Source of the DNA: Marinobacter sp. X15-166B
Lineage (GTDB): Bacteria > Pseudomonadota > Gammaproteobacteria > Pseudomonadales > Oleiphilaceae
Direction of reading: 5' to 3'
Length of the DNA: 64,000 bases
Assembly: GCF_001752365.1 (NCBI RefSeq)
Contig: NZ_MEIY01000001.1
Span: 3,318,272 to 3,382,271, forward strand
Below, piece after piece: positions 1-9,357 of this stretch. The translations under genes were made by a program, and so were the position numbers. The notes below the pieces were generated by a model. The model saw only the letters and a list, made by a program, of their open reading frames with translations. It had not been told where the DNA came from and did not search any database. Positions within the stretch are counted from its first letter, which is position 1; each line of letters opens with the position of its first letter.

Positions 1-1264
1 AGTGCGCGCAAAACCCCCGCTTTGCGTCAAACAAGAGCGCATCCACGCCGTTTGCGGGCATGCCCGGTGGCCGGAGAGTGTAAAAATAAGGTTGGTTACG
101 GAAACGCTCCAGAATGGCCGATACCAGATCCCAGGGGTCGGGGTACGTCTGCCTCAGCGTTTGCGCCAGGGCCCTGGCCTGGGGGTTGCCGGTGGTGGGT
201 AACTGCAGATAGCGCTGCCGCTCCACCGTGGACAGTCTGGCTGCCTTTGGTGTGTAGGCTGTACGCTGCAGCCGGTAACTGAGCGCGGTATCCGCCGGCC
301 GGTGCAGGCGGAACACGCCATTGTCAGCCCGGTAAATATTGTCGGACACCGCAATGGAATCGTCCAGCGTATACACCCAACTCTGATAGGTCGGTTCCAG
401 CAACACTTCATATTCGTCGTCGGCCAACGACCCCACCTGCCCCTCGACGGCGACCCGGCCGGCCTTGGTGGTGGTCTTTGGACGACCCTGCAGCCAGGTT
501 TCTCCCTCCAGGGTGTCGAGAATGAGGCCCCGCCAATAGCGGTCCCTGTGGGGGGGGATGGCCCCGCCAAACGACACCCTGAAAGCCCGCTCACTGCTTT
601 GGGCCAAAGTGGATATATCTCCCGGCGTCATGCGCTCGCTGATACCCGTACGTGCCTCGGAGGACACCAGCGGGACACTCCACAGGGGCGCTATGCGCGG
701 GAAAAAGACAAACAACACAATAACAACCGGCAAGGTCTTGACCAGCATCACCGCCATACGCCGCCAGCCTGCGGACAGTGCGCCGGGCAGATCCGGAGCA
801 TTCAGGATTTGCAGTCCAATCAACAGACACAGCACCGCAAACAGGTTGACCACCGCCCACAGTGGCCCTTGCTCAAACAGGAAATTCACACTGGCCAGAT
901 AGACCAGAATAAAAAACAACACATAAAAATCGCGGGCACTGCGGGTTTCCAGCCACTTGAGCCCCACCGCCATGACGAAAAACGAGGCGGCCGTGTCGAC
1001 CGTAAACTGGGCACTGACCGTAGCCAGATAAACCCCCACCAAACCCACGGTGAGGGCAATGCGCACCCATTTACCGGGCAAGCGTACCCGCCCGGCCTGC
1101 ACCAGCCAGCGCCATCCGGCGAGCGCGGCGCACACCACCAGCAACCAGGCCGGCAGGCGATCGACCTGCGGAGTGAGCAACAGGAAAAACGCTGCCACCA
1201 GCCACAACAACGCCAATCCGGGCAGTTGCACCGGGGCTCTGGGGGGAGTTACGGTCTGTGTCAT
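1..1264 (-). CDS. tgpA: TgpA-family transglutaminase-like membrane protein (partial)
   Basis: Membrane-anchored transglutaminase-like protein of the TgpA/DUF3488 family, cut by the left window edge. From the ATG at 1264 the frame is open to base 1 (421 codons). The first ~200 residues carry about six hydrophobic segments. A soluble, presumably periplasmic part follows, ending at the edge in RGFCAH, where Cys419 matches the transglutaminase nucleophile. The catalytic His and Asp and the C-terminal membrane segment would lie outside the window. The start overlaps the stop of the DUF58 gene by 4 bases (ATGA), so the two are translationally coupled. In many bacteria this pair sits with a MoxR ATPase; none is adjacent here. 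The substrate is unknown. Confidence 0.9.
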   Translation of the reverse strand, partial: MTQTVTPPRAPVQLPGLALLWLVAAFFLLLTPQVDRLPAWLLVVCAALAGWRWLVQAGRVRLPGKWVRIALTVGLVGVYLATVSAQFTVDTAASFFVMAVGLKWLETRSARDFYVLFFILVYLASVNFLFEQGPLWAVVNLFAVLCLLIGLQILNAPDLPGALSAGWRRMAVMLVKTLPVVIVLFVFFPRIAPLWSVPLVSSEARTGISERMTPGDISTLAQSSERAFRVSFGGAIPPHRDRYWRGLILDTLEGETWLQGRPKTTTKAGRVAVEGQVGSLADDEYEVLLEPTYQSWVYTLDDSIAVSDNIYRADNGVFRLHRPADTALSYRLQRTAYTPKAARLSTVERQRYLQLPTTGNPQARALAQTLRQTYPDPWDLVSAILERFRNQPYFYTLRPPGMPANGVDALLFDAKRGFCAH

Positions 1265-2217
1265 CGTGGGGATTCCAGTCCGTAGGTCGCCAGTGCCGCC
1301 AGGCATCGTCGGGTATGCTCGCCGCTCTGGTCGGGGTCAATGGTCAGCCCGGGGAGCCGCAGGCCGAATGGCGGATGTTGCCCGGAACGCTGGATGACCA
1401 GGTCGGCCAGATAACTCAATCGCAACTCGGTATCGGCCCCGGTGAATGCGGCAAAATCCAGCCAATGGGGACTGCCGCCCTCCGCCATCCAGTCGGCGAT
1501 CACCATATCGCCGCTGCGTGCGTAGCGTTTCCATTGCACCCGCTGGCTCAGGTCCCCCTCCCGCCAGGGCCTGAGTTCGGCGTGATCCTGGCCGCTATCC
1601 GGTAAGGCGTCTTCACAATTGTCGGGCTCCCCGCCCCCTCCGGATACGTCGGGGGCGGGAACCGGCCGCGGATAAACCGTTGCCGCGGACACAGGTCGAA
1701 GCCAGGACCAGGCTTTCAGCAGACCGAACGGAAACCGCGTTTCCACCCGGACCCGGTCCAGCGCCAGGTACCCTCGTCTGCTGGCGGGTGCCATCAGGGT
1801 CATGTCGCAACTTTCTCCGGCGAGCAGGTGCTGCTGCGCAAGGACGGCTTTGCCGTGGCTGAGTCGCATGCCGATGGCATCGGTGCGACCGGCATCTGCT
1901 CTGAAGGTAAACGCGATGGTGTCGCCGGCAAACCCCTCTCCACAGTTGACCAGCGTAAACGCCACTCCGGAGAGGTTTCTATGGGTTTGATACATGGCCG
2001 CGACAAACACCGCACCCAGTACAAACGTCAACAAATAGATGAGGCTGTTTTGATAATTGATGGCCGTGAGCAACATCAGCAACAGCAGCAACATGAACAT
2101 CACACCCGCCCCGGTAGGCACAATGAAAATATTTTTCTGCTGCAAACGTTGTGTGTCTGACCGTGGAATACGCCGGTTCGCCCAGCGTTTCCAGGTCACT
2201 CTGGCCCTGCTATACAC
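1261..2217 (-). CDS. DUF58 domain-containing protein
   Basis: Protein of the DUF58 family (a degenerate von Willebrand factor A-like fold), usually coded with MoxR ATPases and TgpA transglutaminases and of unclear molecular role. Two hydrophobic segments near residues 20-65 anchor it in the membrane. The DUF58 signature with RPWREGD and RVQWK lies near residues 215-235. The GTG at 2217 is preferred because a strong AGGGGGG Shine-Dalgarno lies five bases upstream; a GTG at 2328 in the same frame has no such site and would add an odd 37-residue leader. This gives 318 residues. It is read divergently from pabB and coupled to the downstream tgpA. Confidence 0.88.
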   Translation of the reverse strand: MYSRARVTWKRWANRRIPRSDTQRLQQKNIFIVPTGAGVMFMLLLLLMLLTAINYQNSLIYLLTFVLGAVFVAAMYQTHRNLSGVAFTLVNCGEGFAGDTIAFTFRADAGRTDAIGMRLSHGKAVLAQQHLLAGESCDMTLMAPASRRGYLALDRVRVETRFPFGLLKAWSWLRPVSAATVYPRPVPAPDVSGGGGEPDNCEDALPDSGQDHAELRPWREGDLSQRVQWKRYARSGDMVIADWMAEGGSPHWLDFAAFTGADTELRLSYLADLVIQRSGQHPPFGLRLPGLTIDPDQSGEHTRRCLAALATYGLESPR

Positions 2218-2379
2218 GACTGCCCCCCTGAATAGTCCATACCCATAGTTTACGCGCACAGCGATAACCGCACACTGTACCACCATTCCTTTTCGTTGAG
2301 TCTGGTCTGTGCCGCCAATTGCGGTCACCGGTCGGCAAAAGGGGACGTTTGCCAGCGCAGACCTCAGCCTAAAAAGTGG

Positions 2380-2385
2380 TATGAT
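2380..2385 (+). promoter_or_regulatory. Candidate -10 box upstream of pabB
   Basis: TATGAT lies in the gap between the divergent DUF58 gene and pabB. It fits a sigma70 -10 hexamer, but no good -35 is seen at 16-18 bases. If real, transcription would begin close to the ATG at 2397, which favours the second ATG at 2424 as the pabB start. Confidence 0.3.
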
Positions 2386-2423
2386 GGCCGCCCGAAATGC
2401 GCTGGAAGACTGAAAGCTTCGCT

Positions 2424-3764
2424 ATGGAAATAACCGATCTCGCCTTCGATCAGGCCCTCAACCTGATGCATTACCTGGCTGACACTCCGGACACCGGCTT
2501 TGTATCCCTCGGCCCTGTCTCGACGCCGCAAGAATCACCCGAGCATGCGGGCTTTCCCCAGGCGTTCACCGCCTACCCCCTCGAGACCGTAAAATATACC
2601 GGCAAGACCGGAGCCGCGGCGGCCGCACCGCTGCTGGCGCTGGAGAACAAACTGACCACTCTGGGGTTCGAAAGCCACCCGGATCACCCCTTCACCGGTG
2701 GCATTATCGGCTGCATTGCCTACGAATTCGGCGCCACGCAGGAAAAACCGCTGCATCACCTGACCGGCACCGCCGGCATTCCGGATGTGCACGCCGGCCT
2801 CTACAGCTGGGTGGTGGTGATGGACACCACCCAGCACCGGGCGCAACTGGTGGTCCAGACAGCAACCCCGGAGGCTCTCAAACGGCGCCTCTACCAGCAC
2901 CTGTCCGTACCTCAGCCTGAGCCGCCGGCGCTGCGCATGCTGACGCCCTTCGAACCGGCCCTCGGCAAACAGGAGTGCCTGGATCGTGTCAGCCGGGTGC
3001 GGGAATATATTGCCGCAGGCGACTGTTATCAGGTGAACATCTCCCAGCCCTTCCATGCCCGCTACGAAGGCCCCCTCTGGCAGGCCTACCGCAGCGTCTG
3101 CCGGCGCTTGCAGGCTCCCTTTTCGGCGTTCTTTCAGCTCGACCGGGGGGCCGTCCTGTCATTTTCCCCGGAGCGCTTCCTGCAAACCCACCAGGGCGAG
3201 GTGGAAACCCGCCCGATCAAAGGCACCCGGGCGCGGGGCACAACACCGGCAGAAGATCAGCGACTGGCCCGGGAACTTTGCGACAGTCGCAAGGATCAGG
3301 CCGAAAACCTGATGATTGTCGACTTGTTGCGCAACGACTTGGGGCGGTTTTGCGTCACCGGTTCGATCCGGGTACCGGAACTGTTCAAACTGGAAAGCTT
3401 CGCCAATGTGCACCATCTGGTGAGCACCGTGACGGGGAAGCTACGCCCCGACGTGAGCCCGATGGCCTTGTTAATCGGTACTTTCCCCGGAGGCTCGATA
3501 ACCGGCGCGCCCAAGATTCGGGCTATGGAAGTCATTGCCGAACTGGAGACAACCAGCCGCGGTCCCTACTGTGGCTCGGTCTTTTATCTGACCGCAGACG
3601 GTCACCTGGACAGCAGCATCGCGATCCGCTCGGTCCTGGCCTCAGAGGGTCGCCTGACTTGCTGGGGAGGTGGCGGTATTGTCGCGGACAGTGAGCCGGA
3701 AGCGGAGTACGACGAGTCCATAACCAAAGTGCGGGCGATCATGGAGGCCCTGGAGCAGGCCTGA
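2424..3764 (+). CDS. pabB: Aminodeoxychorismate synthase component I
   Basis: PabB converts chorismate plus ammonia (from the glutaminase PabA) to 4-amino-4-deoxychorismate for folate synthesis, in the cytoplasm. The chorismate-binding fold shows AGDCYQVN, FSPERF, RPIKGT, NLMIVDLLRNDLG and FPGGSITGAPK in the usual order. The Lys in PIKGT (codon 266 from this start) is the residue that separates PabB from TrpE, which has Ala there. The ATG at 2424 has a GAAAG ribosome site seven bases upstream. An in-frame ATG at 2397 would add nine residues and lies almost on the candidate -10 box. It converges with thrH across a 29-base gap with no clear terminator. Confidence 0.95.
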   Translation: MEITDLAFDQALNLMHYLADTPDTGFVSLGPVSTPQESPEHAGFPQAFTAYPLETVKYTGKTGAAAAAPLLALENKLTTLGFESHPDHPFTGGIIGCIAYEFGATQEKPLHHLTGTAGIPDVHAGLYSWVVVMDTTQHRAQLVVQTATPEALKRRLYQHLSVPQPEPPALRMLTPFEPALGKQECLDRVSRVREYIAAGDCYQVNISQPFHARYEGPLWQAYRSVCRRLQAPFSAFFQLDRGAVLSFSPERFLQTHQGEVETRPIKGTRARGTTPAEDQRLARELCDSRKDQAENLMIVDLLRNDLGRFCVTGSIRVPELFKLESFANVHHLVSTVTGKLRPDVSPMALLIGTFPGGSITGAPKIRAMEVIAELETTSRGPYCGSVFYLTADGHLDSSIAIRSVLASEGRLTCWGGGGIVADSEPEAEYDESITKVRAIMEALEQA

Positions 3765-3793
3765 TCGCCCTGCTCCATAACCTCCCGGCCCAT

Positions 3794-4408
3794 TCAGGCG
3801 GAGTGAATTACCGAACTTTCAAGAAATTTCTGCTTCAGGTCGGCAAAGGTATGCACGGCGGGGAATTGGGGGAACTCGTCGATGACGTTTTGCGGTGCGT
3901 GAAACAGGATACCGGCCTCCGCCTGAGTGAGCATGGTGGTGTCGTTATACGAATCACCCGCCGCAATTACACGGTAATTCAGCAACTGAAAAGCCCGTAC
4001 GGATTGGCGCTTGGGGTCCCGCTGACGCAGCAGGTAGTCGGTGATCCGGCCTTGGTCGTTCACTTCCAGCTTATGGCACAACAGGGCCGGGTAACCCAGT
4101 TTAGCCATCAGTGGCATGGCGAACTCATAAAAAGTGTCTGACAGGATCACCACCTGGAAGCGCTCCCGCAACCAATCCAGAAATTCCCGTGCCCCGTCCA
4201 GCGGGTCCAGCTCGCTGATCACCTCCTGGATTTGCGGCAGACCGAAGCCATGTTCGTCAAGAATGCGCAGACGCTGCTGCATGAGCACGTCATAGTCAGG
4301 AATATCCCGGGTGGTTGCCTTGAGTTCTTCAATACCGGTTTTTTCTGCAAACGCGATCCAGATTTCCGGGATCAGTACTCCTTCCAGATCAAGGCAAGCA
4401 AGTTCCAC
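3794..4408 (-). CDS. thrH: ThrH, phosphoserine phosphatase/homoserine phosphotransferase
   Basis: HAD-superfamily enzyme of the ThrH type, known from Pseudomonas to dephosphorylate phosphoserine and transfer the phosphate to homoserine, linking serine and threonine synthesis. Motif I is DLEGVL at residues 7-12 instead of DxDxT, which is typical of ThrH. Motif II is LSDT and motif III-IV is GDSYNDTTM. The length of 204 residues matches the family. The start is GTG at 4408, with AGGAG about seven bases upstream. It is divergent from cysH, sharing a 184-base intergenic region that holds an 18-base palindrome. Confidence 0.93.
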   Translation of the reverse strand: MELACLDLEGVLIPEIWIAFAEKTGIEELKATTRDIPDYDVLMQQRLRILDEHGFGLPQIQEVISELDPLDGAREFLDWLRERFQVVILSDTFYEFAMPLMAKLGYPALLCHKLEVNDQGRITDYLLRQRDPKRQSVRAFQLLNYRVIAAGDSYNDTTMLTQAEAGILFHAPQNVIDEFPQFPAVHTFADLKQKFLESSVIHSA

Positions 4409-4494
4409 AGCATTCTCCTAAGTTAACGAGGGGGATAGATCAAGCGGTGAGTCACCGCGGGCACTATGATAGAAAAAACCGGCAGGGATTGCAC

Positions 4495-4512
4495 CGCTAT
4501 ATCGATATAGCG
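4495..4512. promoter_or_regulatory. Perfect 18-base palindrome, candidate operator
   Basis: CGCTATATC followed by GATATAGCG makes a perfect dyad in the thrH-cysH intergenic space, about 80 bases before the cysH start. A smaller dyad, GGTGA-G-TCACC, lies at 4446-4456. The size and symmetry suit a dimeric regulator. The regulator is unknown; it does not resemble the usual long, weakly conserved CysB sites. A TATGAT at 4465-4470 could be a -10 box. Confidence 0.45.
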
Positions 4513-4592
4513 CCTCGATCCTTCAGACCGGGACCGGACAATGGTAACTTTGCCTAATACTTACAGCTTCTTAGCACAGAACACGAGCCAAT

Positions 4593-5315
4593 ATGACGGA
4601 CATTAACCAGCTGCAGCTGGAACTTGCAGACCAAAGCCCCCGCACGATCCTGAAGAGCGCTTTCCAACACTTCGACAATATCGCAGTCTCCTTCAGTGGC
4701 GCTGAAGATGTGGCGCTGATCGAACTCTGCCACAAGCTGACGGACAACCTGCGGGTGTTCACCCTGGATACCGGGCGCCTGCACCCGGAAACCTATGAAT
4801 TTATCGAGCGGGTCCGCAAGCACTACAACCTGGATATTGAGGTGCTGTTTCCGGATGCAAAAGAGGTGCAGCAACTGGTCAACCGCAAGGGCCTGTTCAG
4901 TTTTTATGAGGACGGCCACGGCGAGTGCTGTGGCATTCGCAAGGTCAACCCGCTGCGCCGCAAACTGGCCACGGTGGACGCCTGGATTACCGGCCAGCGC
5001 AAAGATCAGAGCCCGGGCACGCGTAATGACGTGCCGGTGGTGCAAAAAGACACGGCGTTTTCCACCGACAGCCATACGCTGGTCAAGTTCAACCCGCTGG
5101 CCAACTGGACCTCAAAAGAGGTATGGGACTACATCCGTGTGTCCGAAGTGCCCTATAACACCTTGCACGAACGGGGCTTTATCAGCATTGGCTGCCAACC
5201 CTGCACCCGTCCGGTACTGCCGGGCCAGCACGAACGGGAAGGACGCTGGTGGTGGGAGCAAGACACCCAGAAGGAATGCGGGCTGCACGCTGGCAACTTG
5301 ATCGCCCGCAACTGA
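4593..5315 (+). CDS. cysH: APS-type adenylylsulfate reductase CysH
   Basis: Reduces adenylylsulfate (APS) to sulfite with thioredoxin in assimilatory sulfate reduction. The PP-loop-like N-terminal part has [10 protein letters not shown] and [11 protein letters not shown]. Cys112-Cys113 (ECCGIRK) and Cys201/Cys204 (GCQPCTRP) form the CC...CxxC pattern of the [4Fe-4S] APS reductases; PAPS-specific E. coli-type enzymes lack it. Cys229 in the C-terminal ECGLH is the redox-active Cys. The length of 240 residues is normal. It converges with cysB, the regulator of this pathway, with only 20 bases between the stops. Confidence 0.95.
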   Translation: MTDINQLQLELADQSPRTILKSAFQHFDNIAVSFSGAEDVALIELCHKLTDNLRVFTLDTGRLHPETYEFIERVRKHYNLDIEVLFPDAKEVQQLVNRKGLFSFYEDGHGECCGIRKVNPLRRKLATVDAWITGQRKDQSPGTRNDVPVVQKDTAFSTDSHTLVKFNPLANWTSKEVWDYIRVSEVPYNTLHERGFISIGCQPCTRPVLPGQHEREGRWWWEQDTQKECGLHAGNLIARN

Positions 5316-5329
5316 CCGCGCAAGTGTGG

Positions 5330-6349
<1,020 letters not shown>

Positions 6350-6528
6350 TCATCACCAACGGCTGGCCCGTACACTGTGCAAAAAACAAAGAATACGCAT
6401 AAAGAACATTTTTTTCATTCTTTTTTGCATATATTAAATTTGCACGGTTTACCCAGTCAGCTTAGACCAACTGAGTAAAAGCGTAGCCTGTTTTATTCCG
6501 GTTCAGCCATGACCGGCGGGGCACTGGT

Positions 6529-8679
6529 TCAATATTCGATCATCCGGCGAAACGGTGGTAACGCATCCAGCAACAGCTGCCCGTAACGGCGGGCCACTAT
6601 CCTGCGGTCCAGAATGGTCACCCGGCCCCGATCCGATTCGGTCCGCAGCAAGCGCCCTACCGCCTGCACCAGTTTCACCGACGCATCCGGAACGGTGATT
6701 TCCATAAACGGATTGCCGCCGCGCTCCGTCACCCATTCCGCCAGACTGGCTTCAATGGGATCATCCGGCACTGAAAACGGCAGACGGGTAATGACCACGT
6801 GACTCAGATAGCTGCCCGGCAGATCTATCCCCTCAGCGAAACTGGCGACCCCGAACAACACACTGCTGTGTCTGGCGTCGACACGCTCACAATGGGCGCG
6901 CAACACTTCCCCCTTCGCCATGTCGTCCTGGGTGATGATCAGTCCCGGATAGTCGGGCGCCAGCTGATCGCGTACCGCCTGCATCTGCCGCCGCGAGGTA
7001 AACAACACCAGCGTGGCGCGTTCGCCCGCCCATAAATCCGGGAGTTTTTTGGCGAGCGCGTCGGTAAACGCGTCCTCGGTCGGCATCACCGTCATCGCCG
7101 GCACTTCCACGGTCGCCATTTCGGCGTACCGAAACGAGCTGGGCACCACCAGAAATTTACTTTTGTCCGGCAATCCGGCCCGGGTCTGCAGTCGATCGAA
7201 ACGCCCCAGCGCAGTCAAGGTTGCACTGGTCAAGACAGCCCCGTAGGCCCGCGACCACAGCCGGGAATAGAGCAGGTTGTCGGCCAGGACCGGACTGCTG
7301 TACAGGGTTATGTCTTCCACGTGCTCCCAACGCTGCAGCACCACCCACCGGGCAGGGGGCGGCCCCGACCGCTTGTGCTCGCCCTCCGCTGGCTTTTCCG
7401 ACCAGGCCGCCCACAACCGGCACTGGTCTTCCGCGCGACTGTGAAAAGCACCGATCACCGGGAACCAGGACTCCGCCGTAGTGCGGTCGACATCATGTTC
7501 CTTGCGGTCGTCAAAAGCTTTTTGCAGCTCGTCCGCCAGCACCCCCAGTTGCCGGGCCAAACCGGCCGTCGCCAGTTGCGCTTCCGCGACCAAAGGCAGC
7601 AGACTGTCCGGCAATACCGCATCGGGGTAACGCCATTGCGCGGGGCGACGTTCGTCGGTGAGATCCCATTCGGTGTTGGTTCTGATGTGCTCGTACACCT
7701 GAGCCAACACCACATCCACCTGCCGCGACGAGTCACTGACCTTGTCGACGGTTTTGGCGGCCACGCTTCCCGGGGTCAGGAAGGGGGGCATCTTGACCAG
7801 TGCCTGACTCATTTGTTTCAACCACTGCCGGGTACTGCCCAGGGGCACCGAAGCGGCAAAATGGTTCAGCGCTTTACCAGGAAGGTGGTGGGCTTCATCG
7901 AAGATGAAGATGGCGTTTTCCGGCTCTGGCAAAATGGCACCGCCCCCCAGCGCCAGATCGGCCAGCACCAGATCGTGGTTGGCCACCACCACCTCCGCAT
8001 CTTCCAGTCCGCGGCGGGCCTCGAAAAACGCGCAGCTGTCAAAGTAGCTGCAGTGGCGGTTGGTGCACTGGCGATGGTCCGTGGTGACCTGTTTCCAGGT
8101 TTCATCCGGAATTTGGGTGGGCCAGTGATCCCGGTCGCCATCCCACTCCCGCGAACCGTAGCGGGCCAGCATGTCCTCAAAAAAAGCCCGGCTGCCCGGC
8201 TCTTCGTCCTGCTCCTCGTCCAGCAGAAACAGGGGCATAGTGTCACTGTCACCGACGCCCTCTTCGTGCAGGCGCGCTTCGAGCCGCGACATGCACAGGT
8301 AACGTCCCCGCCCCTTGGCGAGGGTCCAGTTGAACTTCAGCTTGCTGTGGTGGTGCAAATCCGGCAGATCTTTATTCACGATCTGATCCTGCAGAGCCAC
8401 GGTAGCGGTGGAGATCACCAGGGTTTTCCCCAAGGCTCGGGCGATGGGAATAGCGGCGATCAGATAGCCCAGGGTTTTGCCAGTACCGGTGCCTGCCTCC
8501 ACCACGCACACGCCGTGCGGGGAGGTACGCACCCCATCGTTTTCGGTAATCGCCCCCAAATAGCGGGCAATTTCCGCAATCATCAGCCGTTGGCCATAGC
8601 GCGCCCGAATGCCCTTGCCTTCGAGTACGGTACGGTAAGCCTGCTGTATTTCCTGTTTAACCTGATCGTTGAGGGCCAT
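6529..8679 (-). CDS. dinG: ATP-dependent DNA helicase DinG
   Basis: Superfamily 2, XPD-like 5'-3' DNA helicase with an iron-sulfur cluster, involved in resolving R-loops and replication-transcription conflicts. It shows Walker A (AGTGTGKT), four Cys of the Fe-S domain (one in YLCMSRLE, then CTNRHC and DSC), the DEAH box in FDEAHHL, and C-terminal motifs including QAVGRLLR. The ATG at 8679 shares one base with the gspB stop (TAATG), which argues for translational coupling and gives 716 residues, the same as E. coli DinG. The upstream in-frame TTG at 8697 is rejected. It is last in an apparent mlaA-gspA-gspB-dinG run. Confidence 0.94.
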   Translation of the reverse strand: MALNDQVKQEIQQAYRTVLEGKGIRARYGQRLMIAEIARYLGAITENDGVRTSPHGVCVVEAGTGTGKTLGYLIAAIPIARALGKTLVISTATVALQDQIVNKDLPDLHHHSKLKFNWTLAKGRGRYLCMSRLEARLHEEGVGDSDTMPLFLLDEEQDEEPGSRAFFEDMLARYGSREWDGDRDHWPTQIPDETWKQVTTDHRQCTNRHCSYFDSCAFFEARRGLEDAEVVVANHDLVLADLALGGGAILPEPENAIFIFDEAHHLPGKALNHFAASVPLGSTRQWLKQMSQALVKMPPFLTPGSVAAKTVDKVSDSSRQVDVVLAQVYEHIRTNTEWDLTDERRPAQWRYPDAVLPDSLLPLVAEAQLATAGLARQLGVLADELQKAFDDRKEHDVDRTTAESWFPVIGAFHSRAEDQCRLWAAWSEKPAEGEHKRSGPPPARWVVLQRWEHVEDITLYSSPVLADNLLYSRLWSRAYGAVLTSATLTALGRFDRLQTRAGLPDKSKFLVVPSSFRYAEMATVEVPAMTVMPTEDAFTDALAKKLPDLWAGERATLVLFTSRRQMQAVRDQLAPDYPGLIITQDDMAKGEVLRAHCERVDARHSSVLFGVASFAEGIDLPGSYLSHVVITRLPFSVPDDPIEASLAEWVTERGGNPFMEITVPDASVKLVQAVGRLLRTESDRGRVTILDRRIVARRYGQLLLDALPPFRRMIEY

Positions 8680-9356
8680 TAACGCGGAGCTATCCAATCA
8701 CGAACCACACCCACCCGAAAGCGTTTGCCATTCTTGCTGAGTTCAACGCCTTCTTCGGTAATCCGGTCAACGCGAATGCCGGAAAAGGCGTCACCTGCCC
8801 GTAAATAGTGATCGTTGATCATCACCCGCCGGGCCAGCGGGTCAGACGCATAGACGTGGCTGTTGAAGACAAGATCCGGCACGCTGCGTTGAAACGACAG
8901 GGGCAACTCCACCAGGTGGGGTACCCGTTGTGGGCTGGCCGGCGGTTCACCACCTTGAGCGGCGGACGCGCGGGCGCGGGCCGAGGGTACGATCACCGTG
9001 GGCCGCTCGCTGCGTGGTGGCGGTGCGACAGCGGCCGGTGAATCCTCAATGTTTTTTGTTGGCCGCGCCGGTGCCACCGTCTCCGGCGCGGGCGCAGCCT
9101 GGGTCTGCGGGGCCGGCGCCACGACGGTGGCCATGCGCTCCGGCGCTGAAACCGCACCATCAGCCACGGGGGCTGGCCGGAACACCACTGCCATAACCAC
9201 CCCATTGAACACCAGCGCCAGCGCCAGCCAAACCACCGCTGGCACGGATTTACGCCGGGGTTGATGAATCATCTGCACCTGCTGGTGGAAGTCCGGCACC
9301 CGGCCCTGATGGCGTTCCCGCTCCGATTTGCGGAGCGCTTCCAGAATATAGGACAT
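8679..9356 (-). CDS. gspB: GspB-like type II secretion assembly protein
   Basis: Inner-membrane partner of GspA. In Aeromonas ExeA/ExeB this pair remodels peptidoglycan to place the secretin ring. The N-terminus MSYILEALRKSERER is the family signature. One membrane helix sits at about residues 39-59, followed by a long Pro/Ala-rich periplasmic linker and a C-terminal PulB/OutB-like domain (about residues 145-225). It lies one base after the gspA stop. No other type II secretion genes are in the window, so the rest of the system must be elsewhere. Confidence 0.9.
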   Translation of the reverse strand: MSYILEALRKSERERHQGRVPDFHQQVQMIHQPRRKSVPAVVWLALALVFNGVVMAVVFRPAPVADGAVSAPERMATVVAPAPQTQAAPAPETVAPARPTKNIEDSPAAVAPPPRSERPTVIVPSARARASAAQGGEPPASPQRVPHLVELPLSFQRSVPDLVFNSHVYASDPLARRVMINDHYLRAGDAFSGIRVDRITEEGVELSKNGKRFRVGVVRDWIAPR

Positions 9357-9357
9357 A

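Noticed and set aside
302-1285. Long plus-strand open frame of 327 codons
   Set aside because: It is the shadow of the TgpA gene, whose minus-strand frame shows a clear transglutaminase active site; the plus frame gives low-complexity Gln/His/Arg-rich sequence.
7321-8682. Long plus-strand open frame of 453 codons
   Set aside because: Antisense to dinG, which has all helicase motifs; the plus-strand translation has no recognisable domain.
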